A DNA stretch of 64,000 bases, from the NCBI GenBank assembly GCA_016859345.1, contig CM029126.1:9544527-9608526 (forward strand), in the 5' to 3' direction. A program made the translations under genes and the position numbers. The stretch comes from Istiophorus platypterus (Eukaryota; Chordata; Actinopteri; Istiophoriformes; Istiophoridae). Numbering within the stretch: the stretch's first letter is position 1; every line of letters starts with the position of its first letter. The notes below the pieces were generated by a model, which was given only the letters and a program-made list of their open reading frames with translations, did no database searches and was not told the DNA's origin. This document shows positions 36,660 through 47,737 of the stretch, piece by piece.

Positions 36660-39600
36660 TAGCCAACAGATTTAGATGATGTCTTGTGTAATTGTGCATG
36701 GTTTAGTGGTGATGTAACAACATGTGTGGACAAGGGGATTTCTGTGAAAGGTATTGACTAGATATTGATGTTGTCCAACAGTCTGTATAAAATTCTCTCT
36801 GGTTTCATTTAAGTATGGCAGAAGACACTATATGTGCCTTGCAGCAATGACAGAGCCTATATACCTGAAACGTCATGGTTTTAAATATATAGATATGACT
36901 TTATGTTACAGCAGCAAATAAATAACAAAAATAAGCATAAATTACTTCTTTAACTGCCAGAGTTTGGCCTTTTATTAACCTAAATCTGATTAGGTGAATG
37001 CACAGGTCAGTGATGTTATCATAACATGTTTTTTTTTTTATTTAATTACCAGTATTAGAGATCTTTGTAAGGTTCAATAATCAATGTAAACTGTTAACAA
37101 CAACACCTGAATTCTTTAAACAGATCTACACAGGTCTGAGCAAGAAATTAATATTCTAATGAATAAAAAGCAAGCTTAACAAACTCTTCAATGATGCATT
37201 TATCTGCACTGAGGAGAATTAATAGAAAATGAGGTTTGAGGTGACTTACTTGTGTTGCATTCCATTGCCTCAGCTTGTGGTGTTGCCTCATACTGTCCAG
37301 TATCTCCTTTAAACAATTCCTCCAGGCGTTCGAAATTACCAATTCCCAAACCTTGGTACAAGCATCTGAAGGTCTGGTGGCTCCTCTTTGACTTGCTCAA
37401 CATCATTCCAGCTCATGCTCTCCTGTTAATTTTTCAGCTCTTCTTCACTTTGTTCACTGGGCTTTAAGAATTTTTTTCAGGGTTCCCAGGTCCCTTTTGC
37501 TTCACTTAATTTTGTTTTTCAGTTGAATTTCTCTCCCAGTTTGTAATGCTTTCTTTTTAGTAGGTCCACTACTTCTTTTTGCAGGCTTGATGAGGTTTTT
37601 CACAAAATGTGTCCCATTATTGAGGTGTAAAATAATGGGTCACCCATGTCCCCCTTTTGGTACAGTTCATTTTTTTTTTCAGGGGATATTCCCTTACGGT
37701 TTGGCAACAATTCTTTCTAGTGCATCCTCTTGTTTATGTTAGTTAACTATTAGGACAGTCAGTTAGAGTTTGTACCACTTGATTGTTGGGTCGACCAGGT
37801 GACTTGGTACAACAGATTATTTCGCCGGCCAAAGATAGTTCACTCTTTTAGGGCTACCTGGTTCCCTTTTGAATGATATGATCTTCATCTTACCTTCCAC
37901 AGGAGTGTTCTCCTTGATGTGTGCCATCTTTTGAGAATGCTGAAGTCCCGTCCTGGCTTGACTGGGTCATACCTGCTGCCTTGCTCTTGAGTGTAGAGAA
38001 AAATTTCTATAGTCAGGGAAACCAGACATCAGTACAAGCTACTATAAAACAGTAAAACAATTATAATAGAATAATATACTAGAATTTCAATCAATGAGTA
38101 TGATTTAATTATGTTTTTTCATTGTGAAGCCATTCATAAACATATAATTACTAACAATGTCTGACTAATTTTTTGTGCAAATGCTCTGAGACTGCTACTA
38201 TGTCATTACTTTACCTGCAGTTGTAACAAATTTAAACCAGTTGTCTGGGGATAAAAATCCCCAAGTCTCTTAAACATATCTGCCCATCTCCTACTTAGCG
38301 TGTCTTGCAGAAATTACCTAAATGTGACTAGAGGTCTCTGAACCTGTGGTTTTATCTTTATCTTGCTGTAGAGACTTGCTGCTTTAGAGGCCAACAAATG
38401 TTGTACTCTGTTATTTTAGCTGAGATCATTTTAATGTTATTGCAAGATATGTTACATCATGCATGCACTTATAGAGGCCACTTTCACATAAGTGTGAACT
38501 AAACATAATAGTATGTAATTAAAATGTGTCAAATCCACTCAATTCATTTTAAATACAGAGAGAAAGTTATTGATTATATGACAAACTGATATGCCAGTTC
38601 ACAGTGAACAAGTGACTTGTGATCACAGTCTAGGACTGAGAGAGAATCTTAGACCTGTTTATCAATAAAGCATATGGATTACACATATGTACAAGTAGTT
38701 TTCCTGTTAATGTGTAAGAGCAGTTTCATGGAAGCTGATTGAGAAGAAAGATTTTTTTGAGAATTAACATTAACAGATTGTCTGCAAGGTCCTTCGGGTT
38801 AAATTTACGACTTTTAAAGACCCTTTTAAGGCCCAGTTGAATGCAATTTATTTACTTTTTCACCGACATCCTGGCTAATGTATGAAAGTGTGATGGAGAA
38901 CCCGATGTGGCGATAGGCAGTATTAACATTAATTTCTGAAAATATAATTAATAAAATCAATGTGACCTGGACCCAGATAAGCAGCATAAAATGGAGGGAT
39001 TGATTAAATTAATTAAAATTTGGGTTTATTGAGGTTTCCGTTCAAATCGAAACACACACCTATTATAAGATGATGAGCTTCAAAGCTATTGTGGTTGTAG
39101 CAGCAGTGGCAGTGTTTGCTACAGGTCTGACTCTCACTTTTAGTGTATAGCTATAAAAACCTGTCAAGACAGCCCGCAGTCAAACACAAAACAATTTTTA
39201 TAACTAACACTACCAACTACAGCAGATAAAAGAAAAATATTTAAGACTTTTGTACATTAAATTCAAGAGTTTTTATACCCTGAAAAGCCTTTCTAGACAC
39301 TGAATTGAATGCTTTTTAAGACATTACGAAACCTGCAGATACTCTGCTTTAGCAATGAAACGGAAAAGTCTAATCAGACATCACTTGCTGGTATCTGCTG
39401 TTAGCTACGTCAGCGATAGCCTTGCATTTTCTTCCCATGTAGTGTTTGGCCTCAGGGTTACAGAGGTATGACCATCATCAGAGTCTCTTTAAGACAGTTA
39501 ACCGGAGGTTTTTTTGGGTTTTTTTTGGGGAAAACATCCTGGAAAATAATCCAGGAAATAATCCGTCCCCAACACAGTAAAAAAGATTTATTAATCTTTT

Positions 39601-40055
39601 TCCCCCAAGTCGTAACTCTTCCTCTCCTATCCACAGCCGGAGGGGCGCCATCTTAACCTTACTTCGGATCCAGGTGTGCAACTGGTTCAATAAAATTTTT
39701 TTAATCACTCAAGGACACACACATATATATATATATATATAATTTTTGTCATCCAGAGGGTTTTTAGAGTCTTTGGGGATTCTGGGATTACACTCAAAAG
39801 AGGGGTATGTTTAACCAGTAGTTAACCAACTGGATTGATTAGTCGGTCAAGATAACTAGGTGACTGTTTTTATGATCAATGAATAATTTCGGTTAAGATA
39901 ATATAATAAAACTATTACTGGATTAAACAGGGAAAACTTGGTTTGATTGATTTGTAAAGACACACACAGTCGTTGGCTACAGCCCTGATTTGGCTTTTTT
40001 TAGCACTAGCTTTCGTTCGCACTGCCTCAGCCCCGATTTAGCGTCATCTCAGTCA
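36660..40055. other. Intergenic DNA, mostly featureless
   Basis: AT-rich unique sequence. At 37200-37480 the minus strand contains a short acidic frame with a VKEEPPDLQ string and a GTAAGT donor-like site near 37250, which might be a remnant exon of the dead zinc-finger gene. A (TA)n run lies at 39722-39740. Nothing else was recognised. Confidence 0.4.
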
Positions 40056-40059
40056 AGTT

Positions 40060-40480
40060 ATTCACGGTTAAAACGGTCCAGCCCGCTTGTGTCCGCCCGG
40101 TTAGAGATAGTTTAACGTCTCAGGAGCCAAAACTCGTTTGTTTACCTGTCGGGAAAACGCGGGAGCTCGACGAGTCGCGGTCCGTCAAAACAGCGCGTTC
40201 CCGCCAAAAAATATATATATAAGTAGGAAAGGTTAATACACCTGCCCGCCCATTGTGGGCGGGGCTTCTCCATCGAACGCAAGGCGAAGAAAAGGGTGAT
40301 CCGCCCCGCCGGGACGCGCCGTGCCTTGGATCGACGCCCAGTTAACTGCAGCGTAAACAAACGGGGCAACGCGCGAACTTTTCTCAACCTTCGACTTTAT
40401 CTTTCGGTCCCGAAGTTTTCACGAACCGGGCAAGAGGTTGTGATTCCTGGGATGTTAAAATGGTTCATGGTCCGTTAAGA
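40060..40480 (-). promoter_or_regulatory. CpG-rich promoter with E2F-like site, no intact gene attached
   Basis: A CpG-dense block in AT-rich surroundings. It contains ttcccgccaaaa at 40199-40210, which on the minus strand reads TTTTGGCGGGAA, an almost perfect E2F site. Next to it is a TATATATAT run (40212-40220), and a GC box gggcggggc sits at 40257-40265. On the minus strand a donor-like CAG/GTAAAC lies at about 40146. The order GC box, TATA-like, E2F points to leftward transcription, but direction is inferred. No coding exon follows except the zinc-finger relic at 35-37.5 kb. Confidence 0.5.
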
Positions 40481-40493
40481 GCGGTGGTTGAAG

Positions 40494-40910
40494 CAAGAGC
40501 TTAAAACTCTACCTGTGTAGAAGTAGCAGCACCAAAGTGTATAAACACTGTTAAACATAAAAGTCCTGCATTAAAAGCTTCAGTAGAGCAAAAGTACAAA
40601 AGTATCATCATCAGAATATACTGACAGTACCAAAAGTGAAAATAATCATTATGCAGAATGTCTCATTTAAGAATGATATATAAAGTATATTGTACTATAT
40701 TGGATTCTGCATTTGTGAGTAAGCATCACTAATGTTGCAGATGATAAAAGTGGAGCTAACTTTAAATACCTTATATATTACTGATATATTAATCCATAAT
40801 AATCCATAATTTATTAGTTGGTTATATTTTGTATTAATACTCCTAATCTCCAAAGTAACTAATAAATTGCATTGTATAGTAGCACAGGTTAAGCGAATGA
40901 ACTTAGTTAC
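40494..40910 (+). repeat. Teleost-type dispersed repeat
   Basis: Contains the familiar order: gtgtataaacactgtta, aaaagtcctgcatt, aaagtacaaaagtatca, cattatgcagaatg, gtggagctaactttaa. It shares taccttatatatta with the opposite-orientation copy near 45.04 kb. Non-coding; class not determined. Confidence 0.5.
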
Positions 40911-41378
40911 ATCCCACCACTGATTAAACGGTATCAAATAAATTGATCAACTCCCTGCTCCCACTTGAGAAATTTTGTGCTGTACACAACTATAGTTGCT
41001 GTACATTTAACCTGCTCAGTATAGGTAAAATAGGGAGCCTCTAAATGCAGCCAACGATATACCGCATGCTTGTCCCAGGTAACCAAAAATATGTTTAAAA
41101 AATAATAATCCATCATTTGATGACTGTTTCCTTAAGTGGAAGTTGAGTAAATAAATCCCTGAGTTTATCAATCTCTCTGACAGTTCCGTCTTTGAAAAAG
41201 AGAGCTATTAAAAATCTGTCAGAACTCGTTTTAATCTGTTATTCTTAGCACAGTTTTCAGTTTCTGTTGATATACAGCCATCCTTACTGTGGGAATAAAA
41301 CACTAGAGCACAAATGCTTCAAACAATTTGGCTTCTCCCAGTGACTTAACACACAGTGTTCGTGGATCCATCATATAA

Positions 41379-41794
41379 TTTATTGTATTTTCAGAGATAC
41401 TACAGCATTGATCAGTGGTGAGAAAACAACCCATTATCTGCATGTCCCACTGAACTCTACCTCATACCAATTCCTCAAGCCGCCATTATAATAGTGTCTT
41501 GCACAGCCAGTCTAAAGCTACTCTGGATATGGGGGGAAAAAAAAAAGATCATATAAGACCATGGATAGTGCAGTAGAGAATTTCCATGCAACAAACATGA
41601 AACATGTGTTTTAATAAATTAAAGCAGTCATCTGAATCACGCAGGTTACAGAAAGATCATATAAATAATTATCTACAAATGAGTTTTCACTTTAACATAT
41701 TCAGTTAAAAAATCTAGTTGTAGACTATATACAGCTCCCATAATAACAATATTAAATCGGGACTAGCTTATTTACAATCTTCAATCAAAAAAGC
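41379..41794 (-). other. Probable 3' UTR of the zinc-finger gene
   Basis: Downstream of the stop codon on the minus strand there is no further reading frame. The first clear AATAAA on that strand is at 41379-41384 (tttatt on plus). The end is therefore a guess. Confidence 0.35.
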
Positions 41795-44175
41795 TCAGCG
41801 ACATTTGGCCACATGCCCAGAAAGATGGTGAGAGCGAGCGAACCTGCGGAGGCAGTTAGGGCAGGAATATGGCTTCTCCCCTGTGTGAGTTAACATGTGA
41901 GTTTTCAAATGGCCTGACAAGCGAAAGCTTTTTCCACATTCTTGACATGCATAGGGTCGCAGGTTAGTGTGACTCCTCCTGTGCTTGCCTAGATCGCCAG
42001 AGGAAGTGTAACGGCGATGGCAGTCCGGACATTCGAAAGGCTTTTCCCCAGAGTGTATCCGCTTATGCTTCACCAGGTCACCGGATTGAATGAAACTCTT
42101 GTCGCATTCAGTGCATTTGTAGGGTCTCTCACCGGTGTGGGTGCGTTGGTGGTTTCGCAAATGTGCAAGGCGAATGAACCGATTTCCGCAGACTGTGCAG
42201 TGGTAAGGCCTTTCTCCGGTGTGTGTCCGCAGGTGTATTTTCAAAGCCCCGAGATCTCCAATTTTCAGCCCGCAGTCCCCGCACTGGTGAGCTTTCTCAT
42301 TGGTGTGGAGTTTGGTGTGAACCCTCAGATTTCTCTGGGTGTTAAAGTTCTTTCCGCACACGTTGCAGTGGTAGGGTCTCTCACTGGAATGTGTCCTCAG
42401 GTGGAGATCCAGACTTGACTTAAATCCAAACTCCTTTCCACACTCAGAGCAAGAATATTCTTTCTTGCCAGAGTGTGTCGTTAAGTGGCACTTGAGGTGG
42501 TGTGATCTTAAAAAGGCTTTCCCGCACACCTGACATTTGTACGGCTTCTCCCCCGTGTGTATTTTCATGTGCTGCCGCCAACCGCTGCGCTCCACGAACC
42601 TCCTGCCACAGTCTTTGCAGACAAATGGCCGATCTCCCGTGTGGGTGCGCATGTGATCCTCCAGGCTTTGGGGTGTGCGCACTTTCTTGCCACATTCTGG
42701 ACACTGCACACCAGTGTCCAGACAGATTGGCTTATCCTCGGGTTCCGTGTTACCTGGTTCATGACACAAATGAGGGCCTTGACCCCAGGTGGCTTTGAAA
42801 CTCTTCCCACAGTCAGCGCAGCTGAGATGCCCTCCTCTGGTAACCACAGACATGTTGTGCCAGCGCTGACAGTGATTCTTCAGATTCTTCAGGTACTGGA
42901 AGCTGCGTGCGCAGGTGGGGCAGGGGTGGAGCCTGCGGGGAGGGGCCGATGGATGAGCTTCGCGGACATGGACCCTAAGGTGTACTTTAGAGTTAAAGGT
43001 GCTGCTGCAGATGGTGCAGGTGTGTTTGGGAATGAGGTTTAGTGTGCGGCTAGAGAGGCATTTTTTCAGTTTGTCAAGATACTGTTTCTGATGGACCCAC
43101 TTGACATGCTTCTCCAAGAAGTCCAGGTCAGTAAAGGAGACCGTGCAGTGAGGACATGGAAAGAACTCAGACGAAGACTCTAAGTGGGATAGATATAGAA
43201 ATAAAAGCACAGAAAAACAGAGAAGATTTTTTTAAAGTTAAGAATTTAGCAAGGCTATTGTAGATATCAGACTGATGATGATTTCTGAACCGTTCTCAAC
43301 GCATCACCTGACACCGAGATGCCTTCATGTAAGAAGGTAGATACAAATGCAAAACCTGCAGATTGTTCACATACGTATTTGCTGAGATAAAACATACTGG
43401 ATTAACTCCCAAATGTTTATCAAATTAACACGTTAAACACTGTCTGTAACTATTAAGTAATTAATCAGCAGCTACCCCAGGTGGGACTATAGTGGCCATC
43501 CGTGGAGCTCCATTACTACAATGCGCTTTTGTATAAATTAATGTTTACAGAAATTGGTCCCATTTGCCCATGTGTTAGTGCAACCGGGGGGAAAAAAGAA
43601 GAACTGGAACCAGGGTAATCGGTTTAACCGGGGTACGGTGTGTTTCTCACTGTCTGGCTCCTACCTGTGCAGGCCTCCTCTCCATCTCCATAACCCCCCC
43701 GGACGTTGCGTGCGTCCTCCGCCCCCTCTTCGCTGTCCCCGTCCTCCTTAATCCACGACCCCGTCTCCTCCTTGACAGCGGCTCCGGTGAATTCACACCC
43801 GGCCCGAGGGTCGGAGTCGAGCTCGTCCTTCACGCGTCCCCGCTGTTGACAGTGGACCCCTGACCCGGGTGTCACCGTGTCGGGCTTAGTGTCCAAGCGG
43901 CTCGGTGCGTCGTCGTCGCCGCCGCAGCCGCAGCCGCCGCCGCCGCCGCCGCCGCCGCCGGGCTCCTCGCAGATCTCCCGTGAGTGCGGTTCCTCCTTGA
44001 TTCGGATGCGGGGACCGTCTCCGTTAGCTCGGATCTCCTCGGGGTCCCCCTCCGCCTCCGCCTCCGCCTCCGCATCCAGCTCCGATTCGTTTTCAGTTTT
44101 AACGTCTGCGGCCACATCGCGCCGTCCCTCCCCTGCCTCCGCTTTGTTCGGCAGAGACTTCTTGGCAGGTTTCAT
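41795..44175 (-). CDS. C2H2 zinc-finger protein, about 631 aa, two coding exons
   Basis: Exon 1 codes from ATG at 44175-44173 to 43665 (donor ACAG/GTAGGA). Exon 2 runs 43179-41795 (acceptor CCACTTAG) and ends in a stop. Phase is consistent across the intron and the total is 632 codons including stop. Residues 1-170 are acidic and low-complexity, with Glu/Ala repeats and a Gly run encoded by (GCC)n on plus at 43927-43961. Residues from about 178 hold about 15 C-x2-C modules, beginning FPCPHC, HTCTIC and HPCPTC, then a tight array with HTGERPY/HTGEKPY linkers. The fourth (LSCADC) is degenerate and the last ends His...Cys, a C2HC form. The family binds DNA in the nucleus, usually as transcriptional regulators. 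There is no KRAB, BTB or SCAN domain. GTG at 44181 in frame is not used as start because ATG follows two codons later. I cannot assign an orthologue. Confidence 0.9.
43927..43961 (+). repeat. (GCC)n repeat inside zinc-finger exon 1
   Basis: Coding trinucleotide run; on the minus strand it encodes a stretch of nine Gly plus an interrupted Gly-Cys segment. Confidence 0.85.
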
Positions 44176-44520
44176 CTTCACGCCGTCACCATCGGGAGTC
44201 CGTCTCCGCGGTTTGCTGTGGATCAGAGGGACAGATTTAACAGCTTAAGAGTGGGAAAGGGCGGCCGCGTACGCGGCGCCGACGCAGACATGAGCGATCT
44301 TCTCCATTTTGTCCGCCTTTGCTATCTAACGTTAGCATCGTTGCTAAGCTGCACTAACGGCAGCATTAGCATAGCAGCGGCGGCGGCAGCGGCGTCGGCG
44401 TCGGCGGCGTCGTGGATCGTTTACCGAGGGTTTTTTTTTTTTTTTTCTCGCAGCTACGGAGCTGTCAGCCGCATCCCGCTTTCGTCCGCATTAAAGAAGA
44501 GACCTACCGTTTTCCGATGA
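44176..44520 (-). promoter_or_regulatory. CpG-rich 5' UTR/promoter of the zinc-finger gene
   Basis: CpG-dense sequence immediately upstream of the start codon, including ggcggcggcagcggcg and an AACGTTAGC word. It drops to AT-rich DNA beyond 44.5 kb. The transcription start was not located. Confidence 0.5.
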
Positions 44521-44960
44521 CTAGATTCAGCCAACGCTCCTTTTAAATATTTAAGCTATTGTTTGCTGGCTGGCTGCATTAGTTTGCAGGGATAATAACA
44601 CAGGAAGAGCCCAGCACATCCTCAGGATCCGGCCAACCAGCTCAGACCGGTCGCGTTCAGGTCACAGCCCACAGCGCAATTAAAGTCACAGCATTTATTT
44701 TAACTTCTTTTTTAAAAATCGGGAATAGACGAATTGGATCCTCGAGGTTCTAGGATTTTGCTGTTTTTCCATTTTAATTATTTGAATAACTGTAATTTAT
44801 CTGTAATCGTAAAGGTTTTGGGGTTCGGGTGATTGTGAGGGACATTTCTCACCTTTTTTTTTTTCATTTCCGGGAAAAAAATACTAAACAGACAATTAAT
44901 CGATTATTATAATAAAAAAAAAATCAGCAGATTTAGTCATTGTGAAAATAATCGTTAGTT
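44520..44960. other. Intergenic DNA, no gene seen
   Basis: Short spacer between the zinc-finger promoter and a dispersed repeat; poly-A/T runs, no coding signal. Confidence 0.5.
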
Positions 44961-44961
44961 G

Positions 44962-45330
44962 CAGCCTTATATAAAACTTTACCTCCACCTCATCTACTCC
45001 TGCTTTTATATCATTGCATCAGTAATAATAATCTAATATATAAGGTATTACTAAGAACTTTAAATACTTTTAGTACATTTTCTTGATTATGCTTAAATAC
45101 TTTTGCTTAAGTAACATTTTCAATTAATGGCTTTTACTTGTAACACAAGGAAAACAGATTCTCAAATATAATAGCATTTTATTAGTACTCATCTCTTATT
45201 CTACCCACTGATCTTTATATTTGTATTATTTTCCTCATATTTTTGTCATGTTAATTTATTATAAAAAGCATTCTGATATGTACTTTCCTTAACTTTTGTT
45301 CAAGCTATGATGTTTGATTGATGTACATTG
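44962..45330 (-). repeat. Teleost-type dispersed repeat, opposite orientation
   Basis: Reverse complement contains aagtaaaagcc, aagcaaaagta, aaagtatttaaag, taccttatatatta and attattactgatgca, the same order of words as the 40.5-kb copy. Diverged; boundaries approximate. Confidence 0.42.
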
Positions 45331-45940
45331 GTTTTAAATAAATATTAAAAAGCAATACAAAGAGACAACACAGTGCCACAAGGCAAACCCCCCCCCCCCA
45401 AAGAATGCACTTAAAAGACATATCTTTGGATTTAGGATCTATTAAATGGCAAACTGCTCGATTCATCTGAGACTAATTAGTGTGCATTTAGACACAGGTG
45501 CACTAGGAAGCATTAACTTTTAAGACGATGCTGTGACTCTGTCAGGTGACAAATATTATTGAGGCTTTTTCTGAATAATACTTATTAAATCTAGTTAATA
45601 CTTAAAATACAGTCAGAATTCTGACCTCACACTTCCTACATTTTTAAATCTTAGTTACATTTTTGGATATTTTACTGAAATGCTAGTGATATTGGGTTTT
45701 TGAAAACCTTTTAGTTTCTAACCAAAGGTTATTCATTTTATTTCAGAAAGGAAAATGTTTAATTTATGACTGTCTCATTTGCAGTAACAACCCCGCTGTA
45801 AACAATTATCTTGTGGTTCTCATGTCCTCAACACTCTGTCGAGCGTGAGGATTTCAGCACTGTCCTAAAATAGCATCAGCAGTATTAATTGCATGATTTT
45901 CGCCTCGGTACAAAAACACACACACTCTCGTTCCACTGAC

Positions 45941-47737
45941 TTTATTTCACCCGACTCTGGACAGAGAATCTTCACGGAATCTTTTGTACAACACTGTTCC
46001 CTTCTTTGAAAACAAAAACCAGAAAACAAACACAACAAAATTTATGTACAAAAATAAAGTATGTTTAAAAAAAAAAAACAAAAAAAAAACACACACACAC
46101 ACACACACACGCACAAAAATATGAGACAAAAACAAAACAGTATTAATGCTTATTTGTGGATGGCTGCTTTAAATAGAGACAATATTTATTTGAGCTTTAC
46201 TTTGCTTAACTATGCTGTGTATAGTCAGTTCGGGACAAAACCTCTCATGATTTCTTTCATTTGATAGTAAGCCAGTAGCACCACTCTGAGGTCATACATA
46301 ACACTGTGCCATCGGAGGCTGGACGACATCCACTCTTGTGTTTCACATGAAAAATGGGGCTCATGCCTCCATGCAGTGCAAAAAAGGAAAACAAAAGGAA
46401 AAATCAAAAAATACTAATGTCAACACCAACCAGTGAACAAGTAATTCTCATTGCAAATGGTGTCAAGTCTTTGCAAAATCTCTCACCAGGAGAACTTTCT
46501 AACACAACTCCTTCCATTATAATTTTAATTTCAATAGAGTAACATTTTTCATATTGTATTTCTTTACTGCATCCAAATCTTTTGATCAAATTTTAGCTAT
46601 AATTGGCTAATACAGCTAAGCAGGCAAGTTTCCTGAAGAAAAAAAACAAAACAAAAAAAACTAGCCAAAACAACAACATAATTTTTTTAGAAACAAAATG
46701 TGTTCAAATGTTTCAAAAGGACAGTTCTTCATTTTTTGGACGAGTTCTGTTGTTTTACCAAATTATTCTATTAGCAGGAACTCAAGACTAATATTTAACA
46801 CATTATCCTTCATTCTTTTTTTTTAAACTTTTTTTTTTTTTACAAAAATGATTCATGAAACAAAACGCAAAATATGTCATTGTTAATAAGTCCTCCAAGA
46901 GCTGCACCACACATTTTCAATAACACAAGTGACAAATGTAAGCCAGTTGACTCACATACAAGGCAAGAAGTGAAGGCAGATGAGCAGTAAAACAAATAAC
47001 AATATAACATAGCAGATAAATGAATATGCAAAAACATACCCAGGAGTCTGTTTAACATAAACATAATAACTAACAAGCCTGCCATATATTGATTTACAAT
47101 TATAAATCACTCATATCGCCTATGATATAAAAACCGTCTCGCAAGCAACTTTGACTTTTTCTTTCTTGCGCTTAGCTGACAATCAAATTCTTGCACATCA
47201 TGCTGGACTAATTTAAATAGTCTTTTGTTCTCAATGGCAATTTCTGATTGTCACTTTTTGGGGTATAAAGCACATGTTGGTTGCAAAGTGAAAAGATCTC
47301 TTTAACACCTCTATTGGTTAATGAGAAGAATTTTAACAACAGTCCAGCTTCAGTCTTTGTGCGAGACTGACTGTCGAGTGTGCTCATACCTCCTAAGTGA
47401 TCATTGACGGGATGCATTTGTTTTTTTTTTTTTGATACGTATAGCAGTTGCAGTGCATTCTAGAGACAGCTGGCTTGGTCATGTGAAGCACTGAAATACA
47501 GTACAGCAATACATAATACAATAAAAGACACTTAATAATTAATTATACAGTGTATGTACAACTCTGTTCAAAATGCTCATGTTAATGGACTCTGACATAA
47601 CTTTCATTTTGGACTTTGTCTTTTCCTTGCAGCTATGTTTCTTTCAAAAAATTAAATTTATTATATATCAAACAATTTACAGACTTATCTTCTTTTTTTA
47701 TCCCTATCTTATTTCATTTATATCTTTGTTTGTTTCC
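45941..47737 (-). other. megf8: Probable 3' UTR of megf8
   Basis: AT-rich sequence without coding content downstream of the megf8 stop. AATAAA signals on the minus strand lie at 47657-47662 (proximal) and 45941-45946 (distal). The distal one is followed by a drop into intergenic-type sequence. Which site is used cannot be told from sequence. Confidence 0.35.

Noticed and set aside
40142..40387. 81-codon minus-strand frame in the orphan promoter
   Set aside because: Spans GC box and TATA-like run, no similarity to known proteins; CpG-rich DNA has few stops.
42017..43042. Plus-strand frames opposite the zinc-finger array
   Set aside because: Antisense shadows of the finger array.
43877..44520. 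Plus-strand frames opposite the zinc-finger first exon
   Set aside because: Antisense shadows of a GC-rich coding exon and its 5' region.
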